DNA of 8,272 bases from UBA4660 sp034408895 (GCA_034408895.1 JAWXCI010000044.1:1-8272); one strand, 5' to 3'; numbered from the stretch's first letter, positions 1 through 7,154 are shown. The notes: generated by a model from the letters alone, not told the origin. A program made the numbers and translations.

Positions 1-74
1 TAACTCATAAATATCCGCATGTTTCCTCCCTCACTCATTTTGTCAATTCCATATAAAACAGTAATATATGATTT

Positions 75-131
75 AGATAACAAAAATGCGCATGTCTGAT
101 GGTGGGTCGAAGATAACGGAAATGCGCATGT
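75..131. repeat. Imperfect direct repeat pair with palindromic core
   Basis: Two 21-bp copies at 75-95 and 111-131 are identical at 19 positions; the differences are AA versus GG at 82-83/118-119. Each begins AGATAAC and ends AAATGCGCATGT, and each contains the perfect 8-bp palindrome ATGCGCAT. The copies are spaced 36 bp apart, about three and a half helical turns. Only two copies are visible, so this is not a CRISPR array. A paired protein-binding site is possible, but no recognisable gene lies immediately downstream to be regulated. Confidence 0.5.
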
Positions 132-952
132 GTCATAAACTGTCCAAAGGGCTTTATACTTTCTTGATGTCGCGATCTGTTAACATGGCACCTAACTCAT
201 TTATAAATGCATCAAACCCACACAACTATCTCATTCGTGTGTTGGCTTTGTGTGATTATTGTCTTACAAATCATCGAATGGGCTTTTGATGTGGTGAATG
301 TTTTTCGTGCTCAACCGATAAATAGTGACAGGCTATGGGTGTATATCATTGTTGTGCGCAGGCTGTTGGGTCCATGTAGTTCCTGTAGCGTTGCAAATAT
401 GGGCAATCGCCAAACCTCAACCGGAAAATGTTTTCGCTTTAAACTTCAACTGAGAAAATGCCTCAGTAATTCCGCTTTTCACCCACAGCGAGATTCCACA
501 TCTGCCCACGCACCCGGCCAAAGCGCAAGTTGCATTATTCGTTGCCGAATGAGGGCGCCAATTCTACCCTGCGTGGAATGAAGTTTTGTTATGAGAAGCA
601 GCATATTCAGGCTTGCTGCCTGCCGTGGTGTGCTGGCTTTTGAGCCTGAAAAGCCTGCGGCAGGACACATTGTGTTTTCCGTTGTTTCCGCAACAATTTC
701 GGCAAGGCTCGCGGTACAAAGAATCGCAAACGGCAAACGACCCACGGTGTGATGCGCACACACCGGAAAAAGAAATAGCGGTTTACATCCGTGCGCACGT
801 TGCTGTCAGTCGTTCAGAAGACACTTACATTAAAGAAATAAAAGCTGGCAGTAAAGAAATTGAAATCTCAACTGCTTCAGAGATTACCATCATGCGTTCT
901 TCGATCATTGACCGGGAGTTTCATTGTCAAATCTTCAAATTCTCAGATTGAT
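132..952. other. Long intergenic region without a convincing gene
   Basis: Short open frames exist on both strands but overlap each other and show no recognisable domain. Bases 1-300 are AT-rich. Bases roughly 480-770 are visibly richer in G+C and full of inverted repeats, listed separately. The plus frame ending at the stop at 949-951 has protein-like codons over its last 50 or so residues, for example AGSKEIEISTASEI, but its upstream part is compositionally odd and no family was recognised. I see no tRNA, rRNA or terminator. The gene remnant or non-coding RNA that may lie here cannot be identified from sequence alone. Confidence 0.5.
449..765. other. Hairpin-rich intergenic segment (possible structured RNA or dispersed repeat)
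   Basis: At least five inverted repeats fall within about 320 bp. ACTGAG/CTCAGT lies at 449-454/462-467. A 7-bp stem with one G-T pair lies at 535-541/546-552. A nested pair has outer arms CCTGCCG/CGGCAGG at 619-625/658-664 and inner arms GGCTTTT/AAAAGCC at 635-641/649-655. TTGTT/AACAA lies at 682-686/692-696. CGGTGTG/CACACCG lies at 745-751/759-765. ATTCCAC at 493-499 can also pair with GTGGAAT at 573-579, enclosing the second hairpin. No T-run follows any hairpin, so these do not look like intrinsic terminators. Function is unknown. Confidence 0.4.
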
Positions 953-2245
953 TCACCCCATCACTTCATCCAATCCTTCGCATATCATCTGCACCGCCCA
1001 TTCTATATCTGCATCCGTGTGTGCCGATGAAATGAAACCCACTTCATAACCAGAAGGGCCCATGTAAATGCCGCGCTCCAGCATTGCATGGTGGAAGGGT
1101 GCAAAAAGTTTCATTCCCTTCGCATCAATCGCATCGGTGGAGCGCACTTCTTCTTTAGCCGAAAATGACAGCCAGAAGATGGAACTTTTCGAGAACATGT
1201 TGAAAGCGTAGTTTTTCTTGCGCGCATGTTGCTCAATGTTGTTCACCATAAAATCCGTTCTCTCTTTCAATTCTTCATAAAATCCTGGTCGCAGACATTC
1301 TGTTAGTTGCGCAATGCCTGCGGCCATAGCCACCGGATTTCCTGAAAGAGTTCCCGCCTGGTACACATCACCCTCCGGTGCCACATGGTTCATTATTTCA
1401 GCACTTGCGGCATACGCGCCCACAGGCATACCACCGCCAATAATTTTTCCGAAGCAAAGAATATCAGGATGTATGTCATAGTAACCGGCAGCTCCTTCAA
1501 ACCCCACGCGAAAACCTGAAATCACTTCATCGAAAATCAACAGCACATCGTGCTGCTTCGACACTTCGCGCAGGTGACGAAGGAAGTCGCCTTCCTGCAA
1601 CAACAAACCGTTATTGGCCGGTATCGGTTCAATGATGATGGCTGCAATTTGATTGGGAAAGTTCTTCAGTGCAGCGTCAATAGCACTTTTGTCGTTAAGC
1701 GGAACCACAATCGTTTCTTCCGAATAGGATTTCGGTATACCGGCAGATGATGATGTGCCGAGTGTTGCAAGACCACTCCCTGCTTTCACCAAAAGACCAT
1801 CAACGTGGCCATGATAGCACCCAGCGAACTTTATGATCTTGTCTCGGCCCGTTACTCCACGTGCAAGGCGCACTGCACTCATCACCGCTTCGGTGCCGCT
1901 GCTCACGAATCGAATTTTTTCTATGTAGTGATGATTAGAAATGATTAGTTCTGCAAGCTGATTTTCCAGTTTTGTGGGTGCACCAAAACTGCTGCCCTTC
2001 TCCACAGTTTCCTGCACTGCTTTCACCACTTGCGGATGCGCATGACCGAGAATCAAGGGTCCCCACGAACAACAGAAGTCGAGAAACTTGTTGTCGTCTT
2101 CATCCCACAGGTATGCACCTTCTCCATGCGAGAAAAAGATGGGGGTGCCGCCAACTGACTTGAATGCGCGCACGGGAGAATTGACTCCACCGGGAAAAAG
2201 TGTAAGGGCTTTTTCAAAAAGTTCTTGAGATATTTTCGTGTTCAT
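953..2245 (-). CDS. hemL: Glutamate-1-semialdehyde 2,1-aminomutase
   Basis: This PLP enzyme converts glutamate-1-semialdehyde to 5-aminolevulinate, the last step of the C5 route to tetrapyrroles, in the cytoplasm. The 430-residue length matches the family (about 426-430). Visible hallmarks are the N-terminal FPGGVNSPVRAFK (residues 17-29), SSGTEA (115-120, phosphate-binding loop), YHGH (144-147), FDEVISGFR with the cofactor-binding Asp239, and GKIIGGGMPVGAY with Lys267 as the expected Schiff-base lysine. YQAGTLSGNP (295-304) is also typical. The ATG at 2243-2245 gives the family-typical start; the leader has only a weak GGGAA. The gene stands alone on its strand and is divergent from kynU. 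The usual partner hemA is not in the window. Nothing appears broken. Confidence 0.97.
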   Translation of the reverse strand: MNTKISQELFEKALTLFPGGVNSPVRAFKSVGGTPIFFSHGEGAYLWDEDDNKFLDFCCSWGPLILGHAHPQVVKAVQETVEKGSSFGAPTKLENQLAELIISNHHYIEKIRFVSSGTEAVMSAVRLARGVTGRDKIIKFAGCYHGHVDGLLVKAGSGLATLGTSSSAGIPKSYSEETIVVPLNDKSAIDAALKNFPNQIAAIIIEPIPANNGLLLQEGDFLRHLREVSKQHDVLLIFDEVISGFRVGFEGAAGYYDIHPDILCFGKIIGGGMPVGAYAASAEIMNHVAPEGDVYQAGTLSGNPVAMAAGIAQLTECLRPGFYEELKERTDFMVNNIEQHARKKNYAFNMFSKSSIFWLSFSAKEEVRSTDAIDAKGMKLFAPFHHAMLERGIYMGPSGYEVGFISSAHTDADIEWAVQMICEGLDEVMG

Positions 2246-2258
2246 GGTTTATGATTTC

Positions 2259-2336
2259 CCGCAAAGTCGCCAAGATTCGCGGAGTTCGCAAATTTTTTTC
2301 GCTTTGCGGCTTTGCGCTCTCTTAGCGCCTTTGCGG
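2259..2336. repeat. Long imperfect inverted repeat in the hemL-kynU divergent intergenic region
   Basis: The left arm (2259-2292, starting CCGCAAAGTCGC) is nearly the reverse complement of the right arm (2300-2336, ending GCGCCTTTGCGG), with a T-run at 2293-2299 between them. Both arms are built from repeated CGCAAAG/CTTTGCG units. From memory this resembles a GCAAAG-rich intergenic repeat dispersed through many Bacteroidota genomes, whose spurious translation reads like LRLCALLAPLRL. That memory cannot be checked here. The element fills over half of the 143-bp gap between two divergent starts, so it could influence transcription or mRNA structure of either gene. Confidence 0.65.
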
Positions 2337-2389
2337 CTACAGTTTTTTTTCGCGTACGAAAGTAGAATGCCCCATACTTGCGCTCTGTC

Positions 2390-3667
2390 ATGGAATTTCA
2401 AAACACACCATCATTCGCAGCATCGCTGGATGCGCAGGATCAACTTGCATCGTATCGCCAGAAATTTTTTTTCCCTCAGCACGATGGAAAAAATGTCCTG
2501 TACTTCACGGGAAACTCATTGGGGCTTCAACCCTCGGGTGTACGCGAAGCGTTAATGCAGGAGTGTGACGACTGGGCGCATTTTGGAGTGGAAGCACATC
2601 ATCATGCAAAGACTCCGTGGTATGCCTATCACGAAATTTTTGCTGATGGTGCAGCAAAACTTGTAGGCGCTTTGCCGGAAGAAGTGGTGGTGATGAACCA
2701 GCTCACTGTAAATCTCCAGTTACTTCTTATCTCGTTTTATCAACCCAAAGGCAAACGAAACAAAATTCTTTTCGAGACCAAACCTTTTCCAAGTGATCAC
2801 TACGCATTCGAATCACAAGCGCGTTTACATGGTTTGAAATCGGATGATGTGCTGGTGGAAATGCAACCTCGCGAAGGCGAATACACATTGAGGACGGAAG
2901 ACATCATCTCAAAAATTCATGAACTGGAAGATGAACTCGCGCTGGTGTGTTTTGGAGGAGTGAATTATTTCAGCGGGCAATTCTTCGACATCGCAGCCAT
3001 TACCAAAGCGGCCCATGAAGTGGGAGCAATTGCTGGATTTGATCTTGCACACGCAGCAGGAAATCTGCCTCTGCATCTTCATGACTGGAATGTGGACTTT
3101 GCGTGCTGGTGTACTTACAAGTATTTGAATTCCGGGCCAGGCAGTGTAGCTGGTGCATTCATTAACCAGAAGCATGTGAAGAACACAGGACTTCCGCGTC
3201 TTGCAGGCTGGTGGGGACACAACAAGGAAACTCGATTTGCGATGAAACCTGGATTCGATCCGATGCTATCTGCTGAATCCTGGCAATTGAGCAATGCACC
3301 GGTGTTCGCGATGGCAGTACATAAAGTGGCGCTCGACATTTTCACCGAAGTGGGTATGGAAAAACTTCGTGCAAAATCCATTCAACTGACTGCGTACTTA
3401 GCATTCATCTTGAATGAAGTTGAAAAAAACACGGGAGAGAAGTTGAGCATCATAACGCCAAAAAATGTTGACGAACGAGGGTGTCATCTTTCAGTAATTT
3501 TTCCTGGGCGGGATAAATCATTGGTGCAAAAACTTTCGGAGAGGGGAGCAACGGTGGATTGGCGTGAACCCAACGTGATGCGCATTGCACCCGTTCCGCT
3601 TTACAATTCTTTTGGTGACGTGTATAGCTTTGGGCAAATCCTTCAGGAAGTTCTTCAATCGAAATAA
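2390..3667 (+). CDS. kynU: Kynureninase
   Basis: This PLP-dependent hydrolase cleaves L-kynurenine to anthranilate and alanine, or 3-hydroxykynurenine to 3-hydroxyanthranilate, in tryptophan catabolism and quinolinate/NAD synthesis. The 425 residues match the usual size. Recognisable motifs are YFTGNSLGLQP (residues 38-48), KPFPSDHYA (131-139), FDLAHAAGN with Asp218, CTYKYLNSGPG with Lys244 as the PLP lysine, LAGWWGH (271-277) and NVMRIAPVPLYNS (395-407). The ATG at 2390 is preferred over the in-frame TTG at 2378, because the protein then opens with MEFQNTPSFAASLDAQD, like homologues; no clear Shine-Dalgarno precedes either. The KtrA-like gene follows after 3 bp, suggesting co-transcription. 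No kynurenine monooxygenase or tryptophan dioxygenase gene is visible nearby. Confidence 0.96.
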   Translation: MEFQNTPSFAASLDAQDQLASYRQKFFFPQHDGKNVLYFTGNSLGLQPSGVREALMQECDDWAHFGVEAHHHAKTPWYAYHEIFADGAAKLVGALPEEVVVMNQLTVNLQLLLISFYQPKGKRNKILFETKPFPSDHYAFESQARLHGLKSDDVLVEMQPREGEYTLRTEDIISKIHELEDELALVCFGGVNYFSGQFFDIAAITKAAHEVGAIAGFDLAHAAGNLPLHLHDWNVDFACWCTYKYLNSGPGSVAGAFINQKHVKNTGLPRLAGWWGHNKETRFAMKPGFDPMLSAESWQLSNAPVFAMAVHKVALDIFTEVGMEKLRAKSIQLTAYLAFILNEVEKNTGEKLSIITPKNVDERGCHLSVIFPGRDKSLVQKLSERGATVDWREPNVMRIAPVPLYNSFGDVYSFGQILQEVLQSK

Positions 3668-3670
3668 GAC

Positions 3671-4372
3671 ATGCCACAGAAAAAATTTGCAGTTATAGGT
3701 GCGGGTCGTTATGGCCGCGAAATTTCCCTGAAACTTGCCGAGCAGGGTGCGGAAGTTTACACCTTCGATGTGAACGAAGAAAGGATTGAGGACATCAAAG
3801 ACTCGGTGGCGCTGGCCGTTACGCTGGACGCTACCGACAAGAAAGCGCTTGAAGCCAATCGGATCAATGATATGGATGCAGCCATTATAGCCATTGGTGA
3901 AAATTTTGAAGCGACAGTACTCACCGCACTTAACCTTATAGACCTTGATGTGCCGCGCGTGATTGCCCGTGCAAGTGGTGAAAACCAGATGCGCATTCTG
4001 GAAAAAATTGGCATTAACGAAGTGCTTTCACCTGAAAGCGAGGTAGCGGTCATCATTGCCGATCGATTGATCAATCCGAGTATTACCGCATTCCTGCGGT
4101 TGCCCGATGAATATGAAATTGCCGAAATAAAATGCCCCAAGGGAATTGCCGGCCGCTCGCTGGAAGACATTGGCCTCCGCAATAAATATGGACTCACGCT
4201 TATCACCATTAAACGCGCTTATGAAATGAAGGAGAATAACGATGGTGAAATTCAAATGGAAGAGCACATAATGGGTGTGGTGAAATCGGAAACGGTGGTT
4301 TACGAAAGCGATACACTAGTTGTCTTCGGTACAGTAAACAATGTGAAGAGGTTTATTGAGATCAATGATTAA
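3671..4372 (+). CDS. KtrA/TrkA-type potassium transport regulator (RCK domains)
   Basis: This is a cytoplasmic nucleotide-binding gating subunit of Ktr/Trk K+ channels; in known systems a ring of such subunits binds ATP/ADP or NAD(H) and controls a membrane subunit. The 233-residue protein has an N-terminal RCK_N Rossmann fold: FAVIGAGRYG (residues 6-15) gives the GxGxxG loop, Asp33 ends strand beta-2 where the ribose is bound, and LDATD (52-56) is the typical third-strand motif. A linker around 130-140 leads to a C-terminal RCK_C domain (about 140-233). The length fits a single-unit KtrA (about 220 residues) rather than two-unit enterobacterial TrkA (about 458). The start lies 3 bp after the kynU stop. 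No KtrB/TrkH pore gene is in the window, so the partner must be encoded elsewhere. KtrA versus TrkA naming is uncertain. Confidence 0.92.
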   Translation: MPQKKFAVIGAGRYGREISLKLAEQGAEVYTFDVNEERIEDIKDSVALAVTLDATDKKALEANRINDMDAAIIAIGENFEATVLTALNLIDLDVPRVIARASGENQMRILEKIGINEVLSPESEVAVIIADRLINPSITAFLRLPDEYEIAEIKCPKGIAGRSLEDIGLRNKYGLTLITIKRAYEMKENNDGEIQMEEHIMGVVKSETVVYESDTLVVFGTVNNVKRFIEIND

Positions 4373-4417
4373 TAGTAGCCTCCATTTCTTGCTTAATGTG
4401 TGCTGCCATCTGCCCCC

Positions 4418-6106
4418 TCAAAAAATACTCCTGAACCCAAAACTAACTTTTCCATTCCTGAGCAAAACAGGATTGTCGAATTGTTGTCCCAGTGCATAGT
4501 TGAGGGTAAAAATTCCTGTACCGGTTTCAAAATTCACTCCGGCACCAATACCCAGGGGAGTGTCGGTAGCAAAGCGATCAACACCTTTGTATTCATACCA
4601 TCCGTAATCAGCAAACAGGTAGAGCGTTGAATTTTCTTCGGGCAGGAGCCTGTACTCTGCCGTGAGCACACTCCACGATGATGCGTTGATGCTTTCTTCA
4701 TCCATGCCACGGAGAGTGCGCAGGCCACCAATGCGATACATTTCATTTTCATAAATCACATCACTGATTTGTGTGGCGCCCTGAGTGGCAATTCGGATAG
4801 CCTGTTTATCAAATGTGGGAATGAAAAATTCTACCTGTCCGGAAACCCGGTAGTGATTGTACTCGGCAAGGCCTGTGATCAGATCTCCTGTTTGATGTGT
4901 GGAAGCCGACTTTCTTCCGGCTGCAGCTTCTGTGGAAAAACCAAAACCTTTTCGTGGATTTAGTTTGTAATCCAGTTCTTCGATGCGCAAGCCTAGTCCA
5001 TAAAGAGTGCTGCTGACATCCGCAAGCCCGGCAGCAAGAAATGCAGAAAGGCGGTTGGTAGAATTTTTTTCTACGAACGCTTTCACCTGGTTAGTGCCTC
5101 GCATAGTATGAATCAATGCAAGTGAAGATTTCACGGAGGAAAAAGTAGTATCGCGCCTGTAAATTTTCAATGCGCCTTCCGTTCCGATGGGCAGGTTGAA
5201 GATGTAAGGAATGGTGGCGTTTACAGTCAGGTCTTGTGTCTGGCTTTGCAGTTTTCTCCAGTTGAGATAAAACTCTTCGCCACCGCTTAAAGCGTTCACC
5301 AATTTTACTTCAACATCTCCTGTAACATTTATTTTTTGTGTGGCTTCGTTAGGCTGCAGGCCCAGCACCCCGTTGAAATAGTTCGCGCGTTTCTTTTCAA
5401 GATAGAGGTAAAGGTTGGCCGCTTCCTTCCTGAACAGCACTTCTGGCGAACGGCTCACTTTTACAAAAGGAATTTCTTTTAATCTCTTTTCCAGATCGGT
5501 CAACCATGATTCATTGTACGCTTCGCCTTTGCGGAAGCCGATATAGTTGCGTATGTACTTCCCGGAAATTCCTCCTATGGATTTCACGGCAAGACTATCC
5601 CAGGTGATGTAAGGCCCCGGCAAGGCATCGAGAGAAGCACTCAACAGGGTGTCACTTATTTCAAGTTTCGATACGGCTATGCCGGCAAAGGGGAACCCCG
5701 AATTTTCGAAGCCGGACAACATTTGTTGTGCTGAGGAATGGATGGCGCCTGACGAAAATGGTTCGCCTGCCCGGATGGTATTCTTTCCGCGCAATTTCAA
5801 ATTACCTGTACCGGACAAGGTCAGGTTTTGCCAAGTAAATTTCCTGCCCGCATTCACACCAATAAATAATGTGTCATTTCGGAAACTAGTGTCGAGCCTT
5901 GCATCCAGAAAACCATCTGCAACCAGTTCGCTGTAATAATGAAGCAGGGCTGCATCAGATTGGATGCGTGTGGCAAAGGTTTTCTTTTCCAATTCACGAT
6001 GCGCTGCATCATCGGTCCCAAACTCCATCCTGATTTGAGCGTTCACCTGAACCGAAGAAAAATGGCACATGAGAACAGCGAAAAAAAAACACTTTCGTCC
6101 AACCAT
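4418..6106 (-). CDS. Omp85-superfamily outer-membrane protein (BamA/TamA-like)
   Basis: This is predicted to be an outer-membrane beta-barrel involved in inserting or exporting outer-membrane proteins. The ATG at 6104-6106 gives 562 residues beginning with a signal peptide: MVGRKC, a hydrophobic stretch FFFAVLMC, and probable cleavage after VNA23. A TTG 18 codons upstream would spoil the signal peptide, so it was rejected. POTRA-like segments occupy about residues 85-260, for example LTLSGTGNLKLRGKNTIRAG and YIGFRKGEAYNESWL. A barrel follows, with NPRKGFGF, GLRTLRGMDEES carrying the loop-6 LRG signature near 465-467, and a terminal VSFGFRSIF ending in Phe as beta-signals do. It is shorter than essential five-POTRA BamA (about 800 residues), so a specialised paralogue is more likely. 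No tamB-like gene adjoins. It converges with the KtrA-like gene across 45 bp that show no clear terminator. Confidence 0.88.
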   Translation of the reverse strand: MVGRKCFFFAVLMCHFSSVQVNAQIRMEFGTDDAAHRELEKKTFATRIQSDAALLHYYSELVADGFLDARLDTSFRNDTLFIGVNAGRKFTWQNLTLSGTGNLKLRGKNTIRAGEPFSSGAIHSSAQQMLSGFENSGFPFAGIAVSKLEISDTLLSASLDALPGPYITWDSLAVKSIGGISGKYIRNYIGFRKGEAYNESWLTDLEKRLKEIPFVKVSRSPEVLFRKEAANLYLYLEKKRANYFNGVLGLQPNEATQKINVTGDVEVKLVNALSGGEEFYLNWRKLQSQTQDLTVNATIPYIFNLPIGTEGALKIYRRDTTFSSVKSSLALIHTMRGTNQVKAFVEKNSTNRLSAFLAAGLADVSSTLYGLGLRIEELDYKLNPRKGFGFSTEAAAGRKSASTHQTGDLITGLAEYNHYRVSGQVEFFIPTFDKQAIRIATQGATQISDVIYENEMYRIGGLRTLRGMDEESINASSWSVLTAEYRLLPEENSTLYLFADYGWYEYKGVDRFATDTPLGIGAGVNFETGTGIFTLNYALGQQFDNPVLLRNGKVSFGFRSIF

Positions 6107-6290
6107 CCATTTTTCAATACGTCTGCAAAATTTCTTCACCGGGGTACAATAATGCAACAATGTTCATGTTATTGCGATGTCACTAAAGCGGTGTTGAAAA
6201 ACAGATGTAACATAAGTGGAGAAACCTAAGTATATTCGCATGCTTTTGGTCAATACCGCAAGTGCAAAACGATAAAAAAAACTAGAAAAA

Positions 6291-6413
6291 ATGAAAAAAA
6301 CACTGTCTGCCTTTATACTTCTTGCCGTTGTGGCTGCCACTCTCGCATCATGCAAACCGCACCAGAAATCCTGTGCGGCTTATGAGAATATCAAGATCGA
6401 AAAGTCCGAGTAA
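6291..6413 (+). CDS. Small lipoprotein, 40 residues
   Basis: The ATG at 6291 opens a 40-codon frame ending TAA at 6411-6413. Residues 2-3 are lysines, 5-16 are hydrophobic (LSAFILLAVVAA), and LASC at 18-21 is a good lipobox, so Cys21 should be lipidated and the mature part is only 20 residues. The mature part starts CKPHQ, contains a second cysteine at 28 in SCAAYENIKIEK, and ends KSE. An A-rich leader (actagaaaaa) precedes the ATG, common in Bacteroidota. Lys-Pro after the lipidated Cys, with few acidic residues, does not resemble the acidic surface-export signal of Bacteroidota, so periplasmic-facing retention is slightly favoured (inference). It is divergent from the Omp85-like gene and ends 7 bp before the stop of the convergent OsmC gene. 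Function is unknown. Confidence 0.75.
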   Translation: MKKTLSAFILLAVVAATLASCKPHQKSCAAYENIKIEKSE

Positions 6414-6420
6414 TCTGCAC

Positions 6421-6831
6421 TTAGACGTAACTGAACTCCACCTGCTGGGCAATGTCCGGGTGGAGGCTTCGCGCAACCGGGCACGTTCGTGCAGCATGTT
6501 GCACCATCTCCTTCTCTTTATCACTTATTCCTGTTTCTTCAATTTCCATGTTGATATGGATACCAATGACCCTGCGCGGATCGTTGGCCATTATCTTTTC
6601 AATATGGGCCTTGATGTGACCGAGCCGGATATCCTTTTTCTCTGCTGTGATGGCCATGATGGTGACCATACACGCTGCCAGAGAAGTGCACACGAGATCG
6701 GTAGGAGAAAATGCTTCTCCCTTTCCATTGTTGTCGGGCGGTGCATCAGTGATTACCGTTTTGCCTGAACGCAAATGGGTGCCCTCGCAGCGAAGAGAGC
6801 CGAGATACTGGAGTGTCATACCGGGTGTCAT
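6421..6831 (-). CDS. OsmC/Ohr-family protein (probable thiol peroxidase)
   Basis: Family members use two cysteines to reduce organic hydroperoxides, with dihydrolipoamide or other thiols as reductant, in the cytoplasm. With the start at 6831 the protein has 136 residues, the usual size. The two redox cysteines are present: Cys54 in LAACMVTIM and Cys117 in ARTCPVARSLHP. Also typical are the early ITDAPPDNNGKGEAFSPTD (residues 27-45) and NDPRRV (83-88). The region most resembles the YhfA-like OsmC branch rather than classical Ohr. The frame stays open to an ATG at 6897, but the extra 22 residues are Arg/His/Pro-rich and unlike the family. The ATGs at 6831 and 6819 are both plausible; 6831 has the purine-rich leader AAAGTAAAGAAA. 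Peroxide induction is expected from the family, but no operator is visible. Confidence 0.93.
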   Translation of the reverse strand: MTPGMTLQYLGSLRCEGTHLRSGKTVITDAPPDNNGKGEAFSPTDLVCTSLAACMVTIMAITAEKKDIRLGHIKAHIEKIMANDPRRVIGIHINMEIEETGISDKEKEMVQHAARTCPVARSLHPDIAQQVEFSYV

Positions 6832-6845
6832 TTTCTTTACTTTTA

Positions 6846-7064
6846 GTGGGTGACGAATACTTCTGGGATACCGATCCGGATGTAGGCAATGGTTCACCTA
6901 TTCCGGTTTATCTTACAGGTGACAAGTCTACGATAGGTGGCGAATTCGCAACGGATGGCTTGAGTACAGGGACACAGCACCTGTATGTGCGCCCGGAATC
7001 AGCCAAAGGAAGCTGGCCACATCCTTCACTCATCGAGATGACGATTAGTAAACTCCGGGTTTGA
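6846..7064 (+). pseudogene. 3' remnant of a Bacteroidota surface/secreted protein gene
   Basis: The plus frame from about 6846 reads VGDEYFWDTDPDVGNG, then GLSTGTQHLYVRPESAKGSW, and stops at 7062-7064. From memory, EYFxDTDPGxGNG followed by TGLSxGxHxLYVRxKDxxGxW is a recurring module in large secreted or surface proteins of Bacteroidota. Here only one module of about 70 residues is left, and upstream the frame runs antisense into the OsmC gene with no plausible start, signal peptide or ribosome site. It therefore looks like the tail of a deleted or rearranged gene. The terminator 52 bp downstream fits an original gene end. A short functional ORF from the GTG at 6846 or 6813 cannot be excluded but is unlikely. 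Confidence 0.55.
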
Positions 7065-7116
7065 AAAATCCAGATGCCTCACCTGAGGAGTTTTTAGAGG
7101 AGCCCTTGTCTTAACA

Positions 7117-7154
7117 AAGCCCCGGAGAATGTTTGAAATTATTCGGGGCTTTTT
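7117..7154 (+). terminator. Rho-independent terminator
   Basis: AAGCCCCGGA at 7117-7126 pairs with TTCGGGGCTT at 7142-7151 (ten pairs, one of them G-T) around a 15-nt loop, and T7150-T7154 form the U-tract. It is oriented for transcription on the plus strand and lies 52 bp after the stop of the surface-protein remnant, the only plus-strand reading frame it could serve. On the minus strand the following T-run is poorer. Confidence 0.8.

Noticed and set aside
75..131. CRISPR array
   Set aside because: Only two repeat copies with two mismatches and a 15-bp spacer; no cas gene.
86..581. Open frames of 67 and 124 residues on the plus strand
   Set aside because: They overlap each other in different frames, lack recognisable domains or ribosome sites, and the longer one is Cys/Arg-rich and crosses the hairpin region.
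479..798. Three overlapping minus-strand frames of 63-94 residues
   Set aside because: All three frames of the same strand are open at once, which reflects base composition and inverted repeats rather than coding.
2378..2389. TTG start for kynU
   Set aside because: The ATG at 2390 gives the family-like N-terminus; the four extra residues have no support.
6107..6160. TTG start extending the Omp85-like protein by 18 residues
   Set aside because: It would put a charged, Cys-containing stretch before the signal peptide; the ATG at 6106 gives a normal one.
6221..6228. Bacteroidota -7 promoter box (TAnnTTTG) for the Omp85-like gene
   Set aside because: TAGGTTTC matches seven of eight positions on the minus strand, but no TTTG lies at the required distance upstream.
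6322..6853. Plus-strand frames antisense to the OsmC gene
   Set aside because: Shadows of a well-supported gene on the other strand.
6832..6897. Upstream ATG for the OsmC gene
   Set aside because: The 22 added residues are basic and unlike the family, and they fall on the antisense of the surface-protein remnant.
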